The notes beneath the pieces are model-generated. The model saw nothing but the letters and a program-made list of their open reading frames with translations, made no database searches and was not told the DNA's origin. From an uncultured Planktomarina sp. (GTDB taxonomy: Bacteria > Pseudomonadota > Alphaproteobacteria > Rhodobacterales > Rhodobacteraceae): a DNA stretch of 64,000 nucleotides. The stretch covers positions 1 to 64,000 of the forward strand of contig CAJJBZ010000002.1 in NCBI GenBank assembly GCA_905182535.1, written 5' to 3'. Every line of letters begins with the position of its first letter. Position 1 is the first letter of the stretch. This document shows positions 28,489 to 37,840 of this stretch, piece after piece. The translations under genes were made by a program, and so were the position numbers.

Positions 28489-29184
28489 CTAAGTCCGACT
28501 ATTTTCAAAGTCTGCCCATGCTTTTTCAAATGTTTCAAAGTCAAAAAGAGCCTCGCGGGCAGGTTTCAAAATTAGCTGCTCTGTTGTAAGCAGTTTCTCG
28601 ATGGAGCTCTCTAACGTTTTGATTACCTCTTCTGGGATGACAACCGCACCATGCCGGTCAGCGTGAACCAAGTCACCCTCGATAACCTGCATACCAAAAA
28701 TTTTAATTGGAGTTCCTATTTCTTTAACATGTACAAAACCATGGCTTGGGCCAATCGACCCAGCTACAACAGGATAGCCAGCTGGATTATCACTAAGGTC
28801 ACGCATTACGCCGTTCGTTAGCGTGCCGGATAATCCAAAACCTTTGTGAACTGTAGTATTAATTTCTCCCCAATATGCACCGATACAATCAGGGAAATCT
28901 AAATCCTCAACCACTGCAACAGCCGGCATCGGGGCGGAGGCCATGTATTTATAGTAGTCCATACGGCGTTTCTTGATAACTTCCGGCGCCTCAGACGGGG
29001 GCAGCACAGCAGCAATTTTAGCGGTTCTTGCATATCCGACGATTGCCAGTTCGTGAGGTGAGCTACAAAGGACTGTGCCGCGAGTGAAGGCATCGAAGCC
29101 CCTTTTGCCTTGGGCTACCTCGATTGCGTTGCAAACAGTTGGCGTATCGACAGCTCGTAATACTTTTAGCAGGCTTGGTGTCAT
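28489..29184 (-). CDS. RraA-like aldolase/decarboxylase family protein
   Basis: 231 residues of the RraA / HMG-CHA aldolase fold. DTPTVCNAIEVAQG is the N-terminal element. The pocket pattern is in GTLTNGVMRDLSDNPAGYPV (the G-x-x-x-D/R-D set) and EGDLVHADRHGAVVIPEE, which carries the metal-site Asp. In catabolic clusters such proteins act as 4-hydroxy-4-methyl-2-oxoglutarate or oxaloacetate-type lyases, needing a divalent metal; RNase-inhibitor function is limited to the E. coli type. It is the last gene of the 28.5-41.3 kb operon, eight bases after the MetE-like gene, so a terminal lyase step is a reasonable guess. Confidence 0.82.
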   Translation of the reverse strand: MTPSLLKVLRAVDTPTVCNAIEVAQGKRGFDAFTRGTVLCSSPHELAIVGYARTAKIAAVLPPSEAPEVIKKRRMDYYKYMASAPMPAVAVVEDLDFPDCIGAYWGEINTTVHKGFGLSGTLTNGVMRDLSDNPAGYPVVAGSIGPSHGFVHVKEIGTPIKIFGMQVIEGDLVHADRHGAVVIPEEVIKTLESSIEKLLTTEQLILKPAREALFDFETFEKAWADFENSRT

Positions 29185-29192
29185 TGAAACAA

Positions 29193-30320
29193 TTACCTCA
29201 CTAAGCTAGCGCCCTCAGACAGGCTTGTTAATTTCGCATACGCAATATCTGGATCGACAGCACCAAACCCAGCAAATGTGCCAAAGCCACAATCAGAGCC
29301 GCCAATCACACGGTCTCGACCAACAATTCCAGCAAATCGTTCAATCCGCTGGGCTATCAGTTCTGGATGTTCAACAAAGTTAGTCGTCGTATCAACAACA
29401 CCAGGTACAAGAACCTTACTATCCGGAATTTCCGATTTGCGATCGCGAAAAACCGTCCACTCATGCGCGTGACGTGGATTTGAAGTTTCAAACAATAAAT
29501 ACTGCGCTTTAGTTGACATAAGTGTTGAGAAAACTTTGTCCATTGGGATATCGCAGCAATGCGGTCCCTCATAGTTCCCCCAGCAAATGTGGATACGCAC
29601 CTTATCTTCAGGCACATTCTTCAAGGCATGGTTCAGCGCCTCTACATGGGAGGCGGCAACTTTAAGGAACTCATCATCAGTCAGGTCTTGAAATAGCATA
29701 TGCCGCGACAATGCTAGGTCAGGGCAATCCAATTGAAGGTCCAGGCCAGAAGCGATAATCGTTTCGTATTCCTCACGCATCGCATCTGCGAGTGCAGCAA
29801 GATATGCATCGCGAGTCTTGTAGTGATCATTTTGTAAAAAAAGAGATATTACGCCAGGTGAAGCCGCATTCATAAAACCACGTTCCACCCCATGTTTAGA
29901 CATTGCACCTTTGAGATTGTCTATGTCCTTTTTCAGCTCACCTTGGCCTTTTGATTTGACCTCACCTGTACACATTGGACGCGCGTATTGTGGGGTACCA
30001 CCATCGTCGGCAAGCCGTTTTAAAAATCCTGGGAACATCTTTAAATCACCCGGTGCATTACGAGGGCTATCGCCAGAAAAACCTGTGTAGCGGTCTTTGA
30101 CATAGGTCGCATATGAGATTTTTGACGTCTCGCCGTCACTCACAATATCTATACCAGCTTTGACTTGCTTGGCTACGGTCTCGTCCACCGCGACTGTCAT
30201 CGCAGTATCAAATTCTGCTTGATCAAACGACTGTTCATTCTCACGCGCAAAAATAAAATCTACAACGTTTTGTGTACGCGGAAGGCTGCCAACATGAGAG
30301 GTAAGGATTTTGTTCATCAT
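29193..30320 (-). CDS. MetE C-terminal-like (cobalamin-independent methionine synthase family) protein
   Basis: 375 residues, the size of a stand-alone catalytic UROD/MetE-like barrel. It starts with LTSHVGSLPRTQNVVDF. GIDIVSDGETSKISYATYV is the conserved G-E-x-x element. The zinc ligands appear as the His of HICWGNYEGPH, the Glu of LLFETSNPRHAHEW and the Cys of GGSDCGFGTFAG. Lacking the N-terminal MetE half, such proteins are usually not methionine synthases but methyl- or thiol-transfer enzymes in degradation pathways (compare epoxyalkane:CoM transferase). The start is one of two tandem ATGs (30320 or 30317) behind AAAGAG. Eighth-to-last step is not implied; it is simply the penultimate gene of the operon, between the bicupin and the RraA-like gene. 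Confidence 0.8.
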   Translation of the reverse strand: MMNKILTSHVGSLPRTQNVVDFIFARENEQSFDQAEFDTAMTVAVDETVAKQVKAGIDIVSDGETSKISYATYVKDRYTGFSGDSPRNAPGDLKMFPGFLKRLADDGGTPQYARPMCTGEVKSKGQGELKKDIDNLKGAMSKHGVERGFMNAASPGVISLFLQNDHYKTRDAYLAALADAMREEYETIIASGLDLQLDCPDLALSRHMLFQDLTDDEFLKVAASHVEALNHALKNVPEDKVRIHICWGNYEGPHCCDIPMDKVFSTLMSTKAQYLLFETSNPRHAHEWTVFRDRKSEIPDSKVLVPGVVDTTTNFVEHPELIAQRIERFAGIVGRDRVIGGSDCGFGTFAGFGAVDPDIAYAKLTSLSEGASLVR

Positions 30321-30350
30321 TTCTCTTTCAAAAACAGTTAAATAAGATTG

Positions 30351-31308
30351 CTATAAACCCGTCCAAGTTGGACCCGCGGGATCATCATTAGACATAACCC
30401 GATAGAGGCTAGCTTCACCAGCCATGGAAGGCTGTAAATTATGTGTGAACCCTGACGGAAGCAGGCAAGTATCACCAGGATTTAATGTCACAGCCCCACC
30501 ATTCCATGAGAGTTTCCAGTGACCTCGCATCGGCATCAGCACAACGGAATATCCAATGGAGATGGAGACGTCTTCCAAAGACCCTCGAGTAATAAACTCG
30601 ATATCAAAGCCAGGTTTGTCAGGCAGTATAGCATCAGAGCCAATAACCTTCGCAGGAGACTTCCCGGCGAGCCCCATCAAGTCGAGATACCGCGCAACGT
30701 GGCGCGGGATCACGTCCAAGGCTAAGGGCTCCGGCATGCTGTGCAATTCAGCATCACTCAGAACTTGCATCGGGCCAACACCGCTAGGCAGCTGCATACC
30801 TTTTTTGGTATCGTAAAGCTTGCCATTATCACCCAATATCAAACCATGCTTAGCAGCATCTTCGATGACTTGAGGGGCCCACGTCACACCACCACCGGCG
30901 TCGTCACCACCGAGAACGGCCATGATCATTCCATAGTCAATCCCAATATTTTCAAAGCCCCTAAAAATACCAGTGGGAATATTAATTATGTCGCCTTCCT
31001 CCAGTAAAACCTCACCGGCGTCGCCCCAACGTCCCCAAAAAAAACGCCAGCGGCCCTTTAGCACGAAGAAAACTTCAGCAGCTTCCGTCGCCGGCCCGGG
31101 CTTCGGGCTGGCCTGCAGCTCCAATATTAAACCCCGGTGTGTCCTGAATATGGACATGCTGGTCCACACTTTCACTGACACCGCCACCAATGATCGTAAA
31201 ATTCTCTTTTTGATCACTGCCTGGCGTGTGTGCGTCGATAAACGCTGTCTTACACGGAACCAAATCACCGTAGCGTACAATACACGCTTCCATTTCTGCT
31301 GGTGTCAT
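30351..31308 (-). CDS. Bicupin protein (gentisate-dioxygenase-like fold), one frameshift
   Basis: About 318 residues once one indel is repaired. The true start is ATG 31308 (MTPAEMEACIVRYGDLVPC), four bases after the upstream NTF2-like gene. The first cupin has VSESVDQHVHIQDTPGF followed, after an extra G at 31121-31122, by ELQASPKPGPATEAAEVFFV and DIINIPTGIFRGFENIG. The second has SVVLMPMRGHWKLSWNGGAV and NPGDTCLLPSGFTHNL. A clear metal triad is seen only partly: the first cupin lacks the usual HxH and keeps Glu and some His, so catalysis is uncertain. It might be a sugar-acid isomerase, a dioxygenase or a binding protein. Confidence 0.7.
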
Positions 31309-31312
31309 TTAC

Positions 31313-31690
31313 TTACCCTGTCTTCATTGCGATCTGTTTCCAAATCGAAGTTTCATCATATAGTGTATACTCACGGCGAATGCCCCAAGGACCAAATTCG
31401 ACATGACTTGCACCCATAACATGCACTTCGGCTCCTGAAGGTTTACCGAAGGCTCCCCATCCATCATGCTTGCCGGTCAGGCTCCAACGGATCGCAGCGC
31501 GTGGTGACATCATTGGGTCTTCGCGTCCTATTTGATGTTCAATTGCAAACGTTGCTGAAGGAAACGCAGCACGCAGCTTTATCCAAAAATCATCGACACC
31601 ATCAGTTGATACCAATTCCACACCACCAGGGTAAAACCCTGTTATGGCGCGATCATACTCTGCAGGAATAATACTTAAATCAGCACTCAT
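31313..31690 (-). CDS. NTF2/SnoaL-like small protein (125 aa)
   Basis: Single alpha+beta barrel domain of the NTF2-like superfamily, 125 residues. DFWIKLRAAFPSATFAIEHQ and AAIRWSLTGKHDGWGAFGKP are typical of SnoaL-like cyclases (a helix, then the long curved strands), and a GKPSGAEVHVMGASHVEFG stretch recurs in its cluster paralogues. No catalytic Asp-His pair can be assigned with confidence. The ATG overlaps the stop of the preceding NTF2-like gene by four bases (ATGA), suggesting a heteromeric complex of the two. Function unknown; family members act as cyclases, hydratases or isomerases on polyketide- or steroid-like substrates, or are non-catalytic. Confidence 0.75.
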   Translation of the reverse strand: MSADLSIIPAEYDRAITGFYPGGVELVSTDGVDDFWIKLRAAFPSATFAIEHQIGREDPMMSPRAAIRWSLTGKHDGWGAFGKPSGAEVHVMGASHVEFGPWGIRREYTLYDETSIWKQIAMKTG

Positions 31691-32280
31691 GATGCGCCAA
31701 AAATATCAGCATATTTTGCGCCCCATTCATTATCGTTGCCGCGGCCTGTGTAGGGACCAACTTTATCGATTGAAGGATGGAAAGGTTGCACACAGTTTTC
31801 CACACCACCCTCCTGCTCAATCAGGTCAACCGCGTATTCTTTTGGGTCCCAACCCAACTGACGCACAACGGCTCCTTGATCTCGTATCAGCCATTCATCA
31901 TTGATTTGATTATTGATCGCATGGCAATCCGCAATAACGCGGTAGCGCAGCTTGGCGCCTGTCGGCTTACCATAAATCCCAGCACCCAAGTGCGTCGCCG
32001 TTGTCAAAATACGGTGAGACGACAACATGCCCTCCTCCGGGCTTCCCGACCAAATCACATCTTCACCGAGTAGACGCCTGTCAGGGAATTCAGCGAGGGT
32101 TGCCATCGTAGCACCTACAACGCCTACGTTTCCAAATACTATTGAGCCAGGAGACCTCACTGGAATATCTTCAGAATAATAGTGGTTTAGCGTGGAAAGC
32201 CCACGGTTTTCCCAAATTTCTTTAGTGATACCCAATATGTAATCAGGAAAATCGGTGAACTGATCTGAAAAGCCTTTCAT
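31687..32280 (-). CDS. NTF2/SnoaL-like protein (197 aa)
   Basis: 197 residues, MKGFSDQFTDFPDYILGITK. One NTF2-like domain (about 15-145: LGITKEIWENRGLSTLNHYY, DIPVRSPGSIVFGNVGVVGA, GIYGKPTGAKLRYRVIADCH) plus a C-terminal extension rich in Gly and acidic residues. ATG 32280 is chosen because it overlaps the LacI stop by four bases and has AAGGA eight bases upstream; the ATG at 32289 has no proper spacing. It is coupled to the 125-residue paralogue downstream. Its position immediately after the LacI-type regulator inside the operon is unusual for an enzyme unless the whole set is co-regulated. Confidence 0.75.
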   Translation of the reverse strand: MKGFSDQFTDFPDYILGITKEIWENRGLSTLNHYYSEDIPVRSPGSIVFGNVGVVGATMATLAEFPDRRLLGEDVIWSGSPEEGMLSSHRILTTATHLGAGIYGKPTGAKLRYRVIADCHAINNQINDEWLIRDQGAVVRQLGWDPKEYAVDLIEQEGGVENCVQPFHPSIDKVGPYTGRGNDNEWGAKYADIFGAS

Positions 32281-33293
32281 GACGTCCATCCTTCTGGAAT
32301 TTTAGCAGAGCTACGAACAATCAGTGGGCTATCAATTTTGATATGCCGTGGCGCAGATGCAGGGTTTCTAATTTTTTCAATCATCAAAGTAACCGTTTCT
32401 TTGACCATCACGTCAGCACGTTGGCGTACAGTTGAGAGATCGTAAGCAGCCCATGATGCTGGTGGGACATCGTCATAGCCAACAACACTGACATCATTCG
32501 GTATGTGTAAATTCAATTCACCACGCAGCACATCCATAACGGCAAATGCCATATGATCTGTAGCTACAAATACTGCGTCTGGATGATCAGATTCCCCAAA
32601 CATCTGACGAGCAGCTTTTTTTGCACCTTCCACTGTGAACTGACCGAGGGCATGTGCCGCGAGAGCTTCACCTGCTTCAGCCAATGCACTGCGGAACCCA
32701 GCCTCTCGTTCACGCTGGGTTGATGCGCCCTCCCACCCACCGATATAGCCGATACGCTTATGGCCAGCTGCAAGAAAAAATTCAGCCACAGATTTACCAC
32801 CAGAAAAATTATTTGATGTGACAGCAGAATGATTTGCCGCATCCTGAGATCGATTAAACAAAACAACGGGTACCCCTGCGGCTTCACAGCGTGCGGTCAA
32901 ATCGCTCGAAAGACCGACGCTGGCAGTGATGATACCCTCAACTTGATAATCAAGTAATTCATCAATAACTTGATCCGTTGATAGCGTATCATTTGTAGCC
33001 ATAAAAATAAGGACGTGGTAGCCTTCGGATTGCAAGTAATTTGAAAGTTTTTCCAGCGCTAGAGGATAGAAATAATTATCCAAATACGCTACTACCAAAC
33101 CAATGATACGGCTTTTTCCCGTAATAAGTGAGCGAGCCAGGACATTTGGGCGATAGCCCAGCTCTTGGGCTGCCTCACGCACTTTCAAAATAGTTTTATT
33201 GCTAGCCGAAGCTCCAGGCGTAAAGACACGGCTGACTGCAGACTGGCTAACCCCAGCACGCTTTGCTACTTCTAATGAGGTCACTTTATCCAT
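32277..33293 (-). CDS. LacI family transcriptional regulator
   Basis: 338 residues. The N-terminal helix-turn-helix (about 4-50) reads VTSLEVAKRAGVSQSAVSRV with the hinge region AAQELGYRPNVLARSL. It is followed by the periplasmic-binding-protein-like effector domain (SRIIGLVVAYLDNYFYPL, GKSVAEFFLAAGHKRIGYIG, PDAVFVATDHMAFAVMDVL, SVVGYDDVPPASWAAYDLST). The effector domain implies control by a sugar-like or related small ligand, consistent with the ABC importer in the same operon. The ATG at 33293 overlaps the SDR stop (TGATG). Being inside the operon it would autoregulate; I could not find a convincing LacI-type palindromic operator in the 41301-41460 control region. Confidence 0.9.
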   Translation of the reverse strand: MDKVTSLEVAKRAGVSQSAVSRVFTPGASASNKTILKVREAAQELGYRPNVLARSLITGKSRIIGLVVAYLDNYFYPLALEKLSNYLQSEGYHVLIFMATNDTLSTDQVIDELLDYQVEGIITASVGLSSDLTARCEAAGVPVVLFNRSQDAANHSAVTSNNFSGGKSVAEFFLAAGHKRIGYIGGWEGASTQREREAGFRSALAEAGEALAAHALGQFTVEGAKKAARQMFGESDHPDAVFVATDHMAFAVMDVLRGELNLHIPNDVSVVGYDDVPPASWAAYDLSTVRQRADVMVKETVTLMIEKIRNPASAPRHIKIDSPLIVRSSAKIPEGWTS

Positions 33294-34057
33294 CAATCTG
33301 CAGTCCAGCCACCATCAATAATTATATTCGTACCAGTCATCAGTGCGCTAGCGTCTGACGCCAGATACACAACCGCGCCCATTATATCAGTCACTTCTCC
33401 TATACGTCCAAGTTTGATCTTTTCCTTAATCCACTTAACCCTTTCAGGGTTAGAAAACGTAGGTTCAGTGAGGGGAGTACGCACAAAAGTGGGGCAGATG
33501 GTATTTACTCTAATCTGATGAGGGCCTAGCTCAATCGCCATGGCTTTAGTAAAGCCCTCCACAGCATGTTTGGTGGCGCAGTAAACAGCGCGCTCAATCC
33601 CACCAACATGGGCCATTTGGCTAGATACATTTATCAAGCTTCCCGGCCTTCTAGCCTCAACAAGGCCTTTGGCCACTGCTGTTGTCAAAAAATAGGCCCC
33701 TTTGATATTAAGGCCAGCGACGACGTCATAGTCGTCCTCAGTCGTATCAATCGCCAATGAATGTAACGCAGCACCTGCCGAATTTACTAAAATATCAAAT
33801 GGTCCTGAAGCCCTAACTGACACTTGAGTGGCGGCTATATCTGAGACGTCCATCGCCATTGCATTTGCTACTAGCCCCATGGCCCTAAGTTCAAGCACTG
33901 CTTCTTCTAACTTGTCCACCGAACGCGCGGCAAGAGTGACTTCAGCACCAGCTTGCGCAAGGGCCACAGCACAGCCAAGGCCAATACCGGATGAGGCGCC
34001 AGCGACCAGTGCTCTCTTTCCATCTAAGCGGAATGATGGAGTTTGTGGCAGGGTCAT
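33293..34057 (-). CDS. Short-chain dehydrogenase/reductase (SDR)
   Basis: 254 residues, classical SDR. The cofactor motif is ALVAGASSGIGLGCAVALA (TGxxxGxG variant with Ala first), then DILVNSAGAALHS (NAG region), SLINVSSQMAHVGG (catalytic Ser) and YCATKHAVEGFTKA (Tyr-x-x-x-Lys). The Arg at AARSVDKL after the second strand favours NADP(H). The C-terminus GTNIIIDGGWTAD is typical of the gluconate/glucose-dehydrogenase-like branch. It probably oxidises or reduces a hydroxyl group of the imported substrate. ATGA overlap with the double-NTF2 gene upstream and TGATG overlap with lacI downstream. Confidence 0.9.
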   Translation of the reverse strand: MTLPQTPSFRLDGKRALVAGASSGIGLGCAVALAQAGAEVTLAARSVDKLEEAVLELRAMGLVANAMAMDVSDIAATQVSVRASGPFDILVNSAGAALHSLAIDTTEDDYDVVAGLNIKGAYFLTTAVAKGLVEARRPGSLINVSSQMAHVGGIERAVYCATKHAVEGFTKAMAIELGPHQIRVNTICPTFVRTPLTEPTFSNPERVKWIKEKIKLGRIGEVTDIMGAVVYLASDASALMTGTNIIIDGGWTAD

Positions 34058-35100
34058 GCCACTGCCTCGTCTGCAATTGGAATGGGGCCAGTAGCGCGCG
34101 CCTTATTGAATTCACGCAACCTCGCAAAGACGTCGACTCCCAATTGGGAATAGACGTCTAAAAGATCAACTAATACCCAATTTTCACGAATTTTGCCTTT
34201 TTCCATCCGCCAAAAATCTAATGAGCGAAGCTTGATTTTCTGACCATTGGGCACAATACCCATCCAACCATCACGCGCCATAGTTTGCGCCATATCTGGC
34301 CAACCAGTAACCGCCACATAATCACCTTCAGCAAAGAAATGGGCCAATACTTCATCCTTATATTGCCCGCGATCAGGCATGGCATTCAGGAATGGGATTT
34401 GATGCCAATTGCGAAAGCCTGAAATACCACGCGCCGTTCCGATCCCAGCGGGCCCGTACCATGACATTTTTGGATGCCAGTATCGCTCTAGTTCCATTGA
34501 AGCAACTGGCTCAATAGGGTGACGCGACAGAGCAACCAGCATATCGATTACATGTGTCAGACTTTGATTAGATTGCGCTGTATCATCTGGACGATCCACT
34601 AACCCATCCTGCGTCATGGGCGTAGGCGTCGCCCATTCACGTCCCAAGCTGGGTGCCATAGGCCAAGCGTTTGCCTGCATCATCAATTCTGGAATATCCC
34701 AGATAGCCTGAACCTCGACAACCTGGCCGTTTGAAATCTTATAAAACTCATGGAACCTCATGTGAGCAAGATGGCCCGTTGGTGGAATCTCGAGGAAGGG
34801 CGCCACAAATGTTCCAACGTATGATCCACAGCAACCAACCCAGTCAGAACCTTCAGGCGTAGTTCCTCTGACAATTATTGCGTCACGACGTTCTACATCC
34901 GGAAATGCAATTTGAAGTGGCTTAAAACAGGTGTCATACAAACTATCAGTAGTTAGGTCGCCAAAGGGGTGACACATTCGAACGTCACATGTGGGAGAGA
35001 GTATATCTACAATTGCCTGACGTAACTGCGTCTCATCCAAATCCCGAATTGCTTTTAAAAACAGCTCTATACTTTCTCTATTTTTCTGCGCGCTATTCAT
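34054..35100 (-). CDS. Tandem double NTF2/SnoaL-domain protein (348 aa)
   Basis: Two NTF2-like domains in one chain. Domain 1 (about 5-150) ends IPPTGHLAHMRFHEFYKISN then QVVEVQAIWDIPELMMQ. Domain 2 (about 185-330) has RYWHPKMSWYGPAGIGTARG and ends VPNGQKIKLRSLDFWRMEKG then NWVLVDLLDVYSQLGVDVF. The shared pattern P-x-G-(x)5-R-(x)3-(E/D)-(F/Y) followed by G-(x)n-W/D-(I/L)-P/D marks each unit. Aromatic residues (Trp, Tyr) and conserved His/Asp could line a pocket. The same architecture recurs in the divergent gene at 41461. The gene lies between the HisD-like and SDR genes with ATGA coupling. Confidence 0.8.
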   Translation of the reverse strand: MNSAQKNRESIELFLKAIRDLDETQLRQAIVDILSPTCDVRMCHPFGDLTTDSLYDTCFKPLQIAFPDVERRDAIIVRGTTPEGSDWVGCCGSYVGTFVAPFLEIPPTGHLAHMRFHEFYKISNGQVVEVQAIWDIPELMMQANAWPMAPSLGREWATPTPMTQDGLVDRPDDTAQSNQSLTHVIDMLVALSRHPIEPVASMELERYWHPKMSWYGPAGIGTARGISGFRNWHQIPFLNAMPDRGQYKDEVLAHFFAEGDYVAVTGWPDMAQTMARDGWMGIVPNGQKIKLRSLDFWRMEKGKIRENWVLVDLLDVYSQLGVDVFARLREFNKARATGPIPIADEAVA

Positions 35101-36429
35101 TTATTCTCCAACTTTACGAAAAGCTGCTCCTTCGCCATAAGGGACATTAATTCCACCATACCGTCGAACTCGGATATTACATTGTTCCGCATGCCCAACA
35201 AAACCTTCTAACATGCATAATCTACTACCATATTCACCTACCAGTGTAGCAGCCTCGTCAGTTGTGATCTTTTGATAAGAGTGCGTTTTTAGGAACTTCC
35301 CAACCCATAGGCCACCTGTGTATCTGCCTGCTTTTTTTGTTGGGAGTGTGTGGTTCGTACCAATAACCTTATCTCCGTTTGAGACATTTGTCCGCGCTCC
35401 AAGAAACAATGCACCATAGCAAGTCATTTTTTCCAAAAACCAATCATCACGATCTGTCATAACTTGGACGTGCTCAGATGCGATATCATCCGCCACTGAA
35501 AGCATTTCATCATAGGTGTCGCACAAAATCACCTCTCCATACTCGGACCAACTAACCGATGCTGTATCAGCTGTTGGAAGGATGGTGAGAAGGCGATCAA
35601 TCTCACGCAGAGTATCTTCTGCTAGCTTACGAGAATTTGTGAGCAGGATCGCAGGACTATTGTATCCATGCTCCGCTTGGCCAAGAAGATCAGTTGCACA
35701 CAATTCACCGTCAACGGTCTCGTCTGCAATTACCATTGTCTCGGTGGGGCCAGCAAAAAGATCGATCCCAACACGACCAAATAGCTGCCGTTTTGCTTCT
35801 GCGACAAACGCATTGCCCGGACCAACAAGCATATGCACAGGATTAATTGTTTCAGTCCCAATAGCCATTGCACCAACCGCCTGAATGCCACCCATCACAA
35901 ATATTTCGTGAGCACCACCAAGATGCATAGCCGCGATCACAGCAGCATTTGGCTTGCCATTAAAGGGCGGTGTGCAAGCAACTATGCGCGGCACACCCGC
36001 GACTGACGCCGTAGCAACAGACATGTGAGCAGATGCAACCATAGGAAATTTACCACCAGGAACATAGCAGCCAACCGATTGCACTGGTATATTCTTATGA
36101 CCCAAAATTACGCCAGGCATCGTCTCGATCTCAATATCAAGCATGCTGTCGCGTTGGGCTTGGGCAAAGTTGCGCACTTGTTTCTGGGCAAAGTTAATAT
36201 CAGCCAACTCACGCTCGGTTAACGATGCTATTAACGCCTCAATCTCATCCTCAGTTAGCTTAAACGAGGCTGGGCTATAACTATCAAATTTCTCAGACAA
36301 GGAACGCACTGCAGAATCGCCCAAATCTTCTATCTGTTTCAGCGTACTCTCGACAATGGCCTTAGTTTTAGCATCATCTTCAGCCCGCTCCGTATCAGGT
36401 TTCCCACGCTTTAGATAATATACAGTCAT
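35101..36429 (-). CDS. HisD-family alcohol/aldehyde dehydrogenase, catabolic paralogue (HpsN-like)
   Basis: 442 residues with the histidinol dehydrogenase fold. [53 protein letters not shown] and [18 protein letters not shown] are the conserved NAD and zinc segments (Gln-Ala-Glu-His). [20 protein letters not shown] contains the catalytic His, and [17 protein letters not shown] lies near the C-terminus. HisD itself makes histidine, but this copy is embedded in a transport operon with no his genes, as seen for HpsN, the sulfopropanediol dehydrogenase. A four-electron oxidation of a primary alcohol to a carboxylate, via an enzyme-held aldehyde, is the likely chemistry. The substrate is unknown, and the sulfonate-specific partners are absent here. 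Confidence 0.85.
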   Translation of the reverse strand: MTVYYLKRGKPDTERAEDDAKTKAIVESTLKQIEDLGDSAVRSLSEKFDSYSPASFKLTEDEIEALIASLTERELADINFAQKQVRNFAQAQRDSMLDIEIETMPGVILGHKNIPVQSVGCYVPGGKFPMVASAHMSVATASVAGVPRIVACTPPFNGKPNAAVIAAMHLGGAHEIFVMGGIQAVGAMAIGTETINPVHMLVGPGNAFVAEAKRQLFGRVGIDLFAGPTETMVIADETVDGELCATDLLGQAEHGYNSPAILLTNSRKLAEDTLREIDRLLTILPTADTASVSWSEYGEVILCDTYDEMLSVADDIASEHVQVMTDRDDWFLEKMTCYGALFLGARTNVSNGDKVIGTNHTLPTKKAGRYTGGLWVGKFLKTHSYQKITTDEAATLVGEYGSRLCMLEGFVGHAEQCNIRVRRYGGINVPYGEGAAFRKVGE

Positions 36430-36914
36430 CGGTCTCTCCTTGGTGATGGTGGTGCTTTTTCACCACAGTCAAATGCCTCCCAGCCTTGACCATTAAAAAC
36501 GTCTACGCCCAGTTGCGCCAACACATGTGGAAAATCCACCATTACCCAATTATCAGTAATCTTGCCACGTTCTACTTTCCAAAAATCCATGTAACGAATT
36601 TGTATCTTTTTTCCTGATGGCTTTACGCCCATAAAAGTACCCGAGTGAACAGCTTCTTGTCGTCCAAATGCTGCAGCCCATTCGCCCATATAAAGCCGAG
36701 CTTCATCAACACATACCTTGTCAGAGAACGCTGCTTGGAAAGGCTTTTGCCAGTTATCTTGAAACTCACGGACACCCTCTTTGGTTCCGCAGCCGGTGTT
36801 GCCCATCCAACGAAAGCTCTCATCAAAAAACTCACCAATATCAACAATACGATGATCATTGAGGCCATCAACCATTCCCTCAATGACGGCACGTGTTTCT
36901 TCCGTCTTTGACAT
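36426..36914 (-). CDS. NTF2/SnoaL-like protein (162 aa)
   Basis: Single NTF2-like domain, [20 protein letters not shown]. The middle carries [20 protein letters not shown] and the end [20 protein letters not shown] then [19 protein letters not shown], very similar in pattern to the second domain of the double-NTF2 protein at 34054. I chose ATG 36914, which has an AGGG site eight bases upstream; an in-frame ATG at 36962 overlapping the permease stop (ATGA) would add 16 poorly conserved-looking residues. It overlaps the HisD-like gene by four bases. One of five such genes around this transporter. Confidence 0.78.
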   Translation of the reverse strand: MSKTEETRAVIEGMVDGLNDHRIVDIGEFFDESFRWMGNTGCGTKEGVREFQDNWQKPFQAAFSDKVCVDEARLYMGEWAAAFGRQEAVHSGTFMGVKPSGKKIQIRYMDFWKVERGKITDNWVMVDFPHVLAQLGVDVFNGQGWEAFDCGEKAPPSPRRDR

Positions 36915-36958
36915 GTTGGTATCCCTAGTCAGGACGGCTTGTTCTGGTCTTGGTCCGA

Positions 36959-37840
36959 TCATCCTTTTACTGCTCCCGCTGTGAGGCCACTAACTATTTG
37001 ACGTTGAAAAAACATAACTAAAAGAAACAAGGGCGCAGTAGCAGATACAACGGCTGCAACCGCGAACATAACGTTACCTTCTACTTGAGTAGTTCCTAAA
37101 AAGCTTGCAATTTTTGGGACCATTGTCTGACTGCTTTGGCCCAGCAATGTGGCTGTAACGGTGAAATCATTGTACGCCAGTAAAAATGAAAATAACCCAG
37201 TAGTAATAACGCCAGGCCACATAACAGGTACGATTACGCGTCTGAATGCTTGGAACCGAGTGCAGCCATCAACCATCGCACTTTCATCAAGATCTTTGGG
37301 TATATTCAGAAAAAAGCTATGAAGCATCCACAATGTAAACGGCTGGTTTATAGCCACTAAAACAATAATAGCTGTCGGCAGGTGTCCCCAAATATTCCAC
37401 TCAAAGAACGGTAGTAAGTACCCTGAGACCAGTGTGATGTGGGGCATAGCTCGAAACACTAAGGCGAGCATCAACAAGTAAAATGCATATTTTTTGCCCG
37501 ACCTGGCCAATGCATAGCCGCCCAGAGTGCCTAGTGTTAGAGATATTACTACAACAGAAATCACAACAATCATTGTATTTAGTGCAGCGGTCCAAAATGA
37601 TTTGGTTACCCACGCACCAAAATAGCCATCTCCAGTAAAAGCACCACCAGTTTCTATCTGCGTACGCACCCCACTGATTGCATAAGTCCAATCCGCCTTG
37701 GAGAAGAAATCCCCCTGAACTTTAAAAGAGCCCCACATAGTCCAAAGAAATGGGAACCCTGCAGCTACAACCCAACACAGTACAAATACCCATATTACGA
37801 TATTTAGTGACTTTGGGCGCCGATGAATAAGCTCAGACAT
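36959..37840 (-). CDS. Sugar-type ABC transporter permease (MalG/CUT1 class)
   Basis: 293 residues and six predicted membrane helices. It starts MSELIHRRPKSLNIVIWVFV, with a first helix at about 12-32 and a large periplasmic loop holding the FFSKADWTYAIS and GDGYFGAWVTKSFW stretches. The inner-membrane-component signature (EAA loop) is DESAMVDGCTRFQAFRRVI followed by VPVMWPGVITTGLFSFLLAY. It pairs with the upstream permease and the ATPase to import a carbohydrate-like solute. The ATG at 37840 shares one base with the upstream TAA (TAATG), so the pair is translationally coupled. Confidence 0.9.
   Translation of the reverse strand: MSELIHRRPKSLNIVIWVFVLCWVVAAGFPFLWTMWGSFKVQGDFFSKADWTYAISGVRTQIETGGAFTGDGYFGAWVTKSFWTAALNTMIVVISVVVISLTLGTLGGYALARSGKKYAFYLLMLALVFRAMPHITLVSGYLLPFFEWNIWGHLPTAIIVLVAINQPFTLWMLHSFFLNIPKDLDESAMVDGCTRFQAFRRVIVPVMWPGVITTGLFSFLLAYNDFTVTATLLGQSSQTMVPKIASFLGTTQVEGNVMFAVAAVVSATAPLFLLVMFFQRQIVSGLTAGAVKG

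Noticed and set aside
35101-36429. Histidine-biosynthesis HisD
   Set aside because: No other his genes nearby; it is embedded in a transporter/catabolic operon, as catabolic HisD paralogues are.
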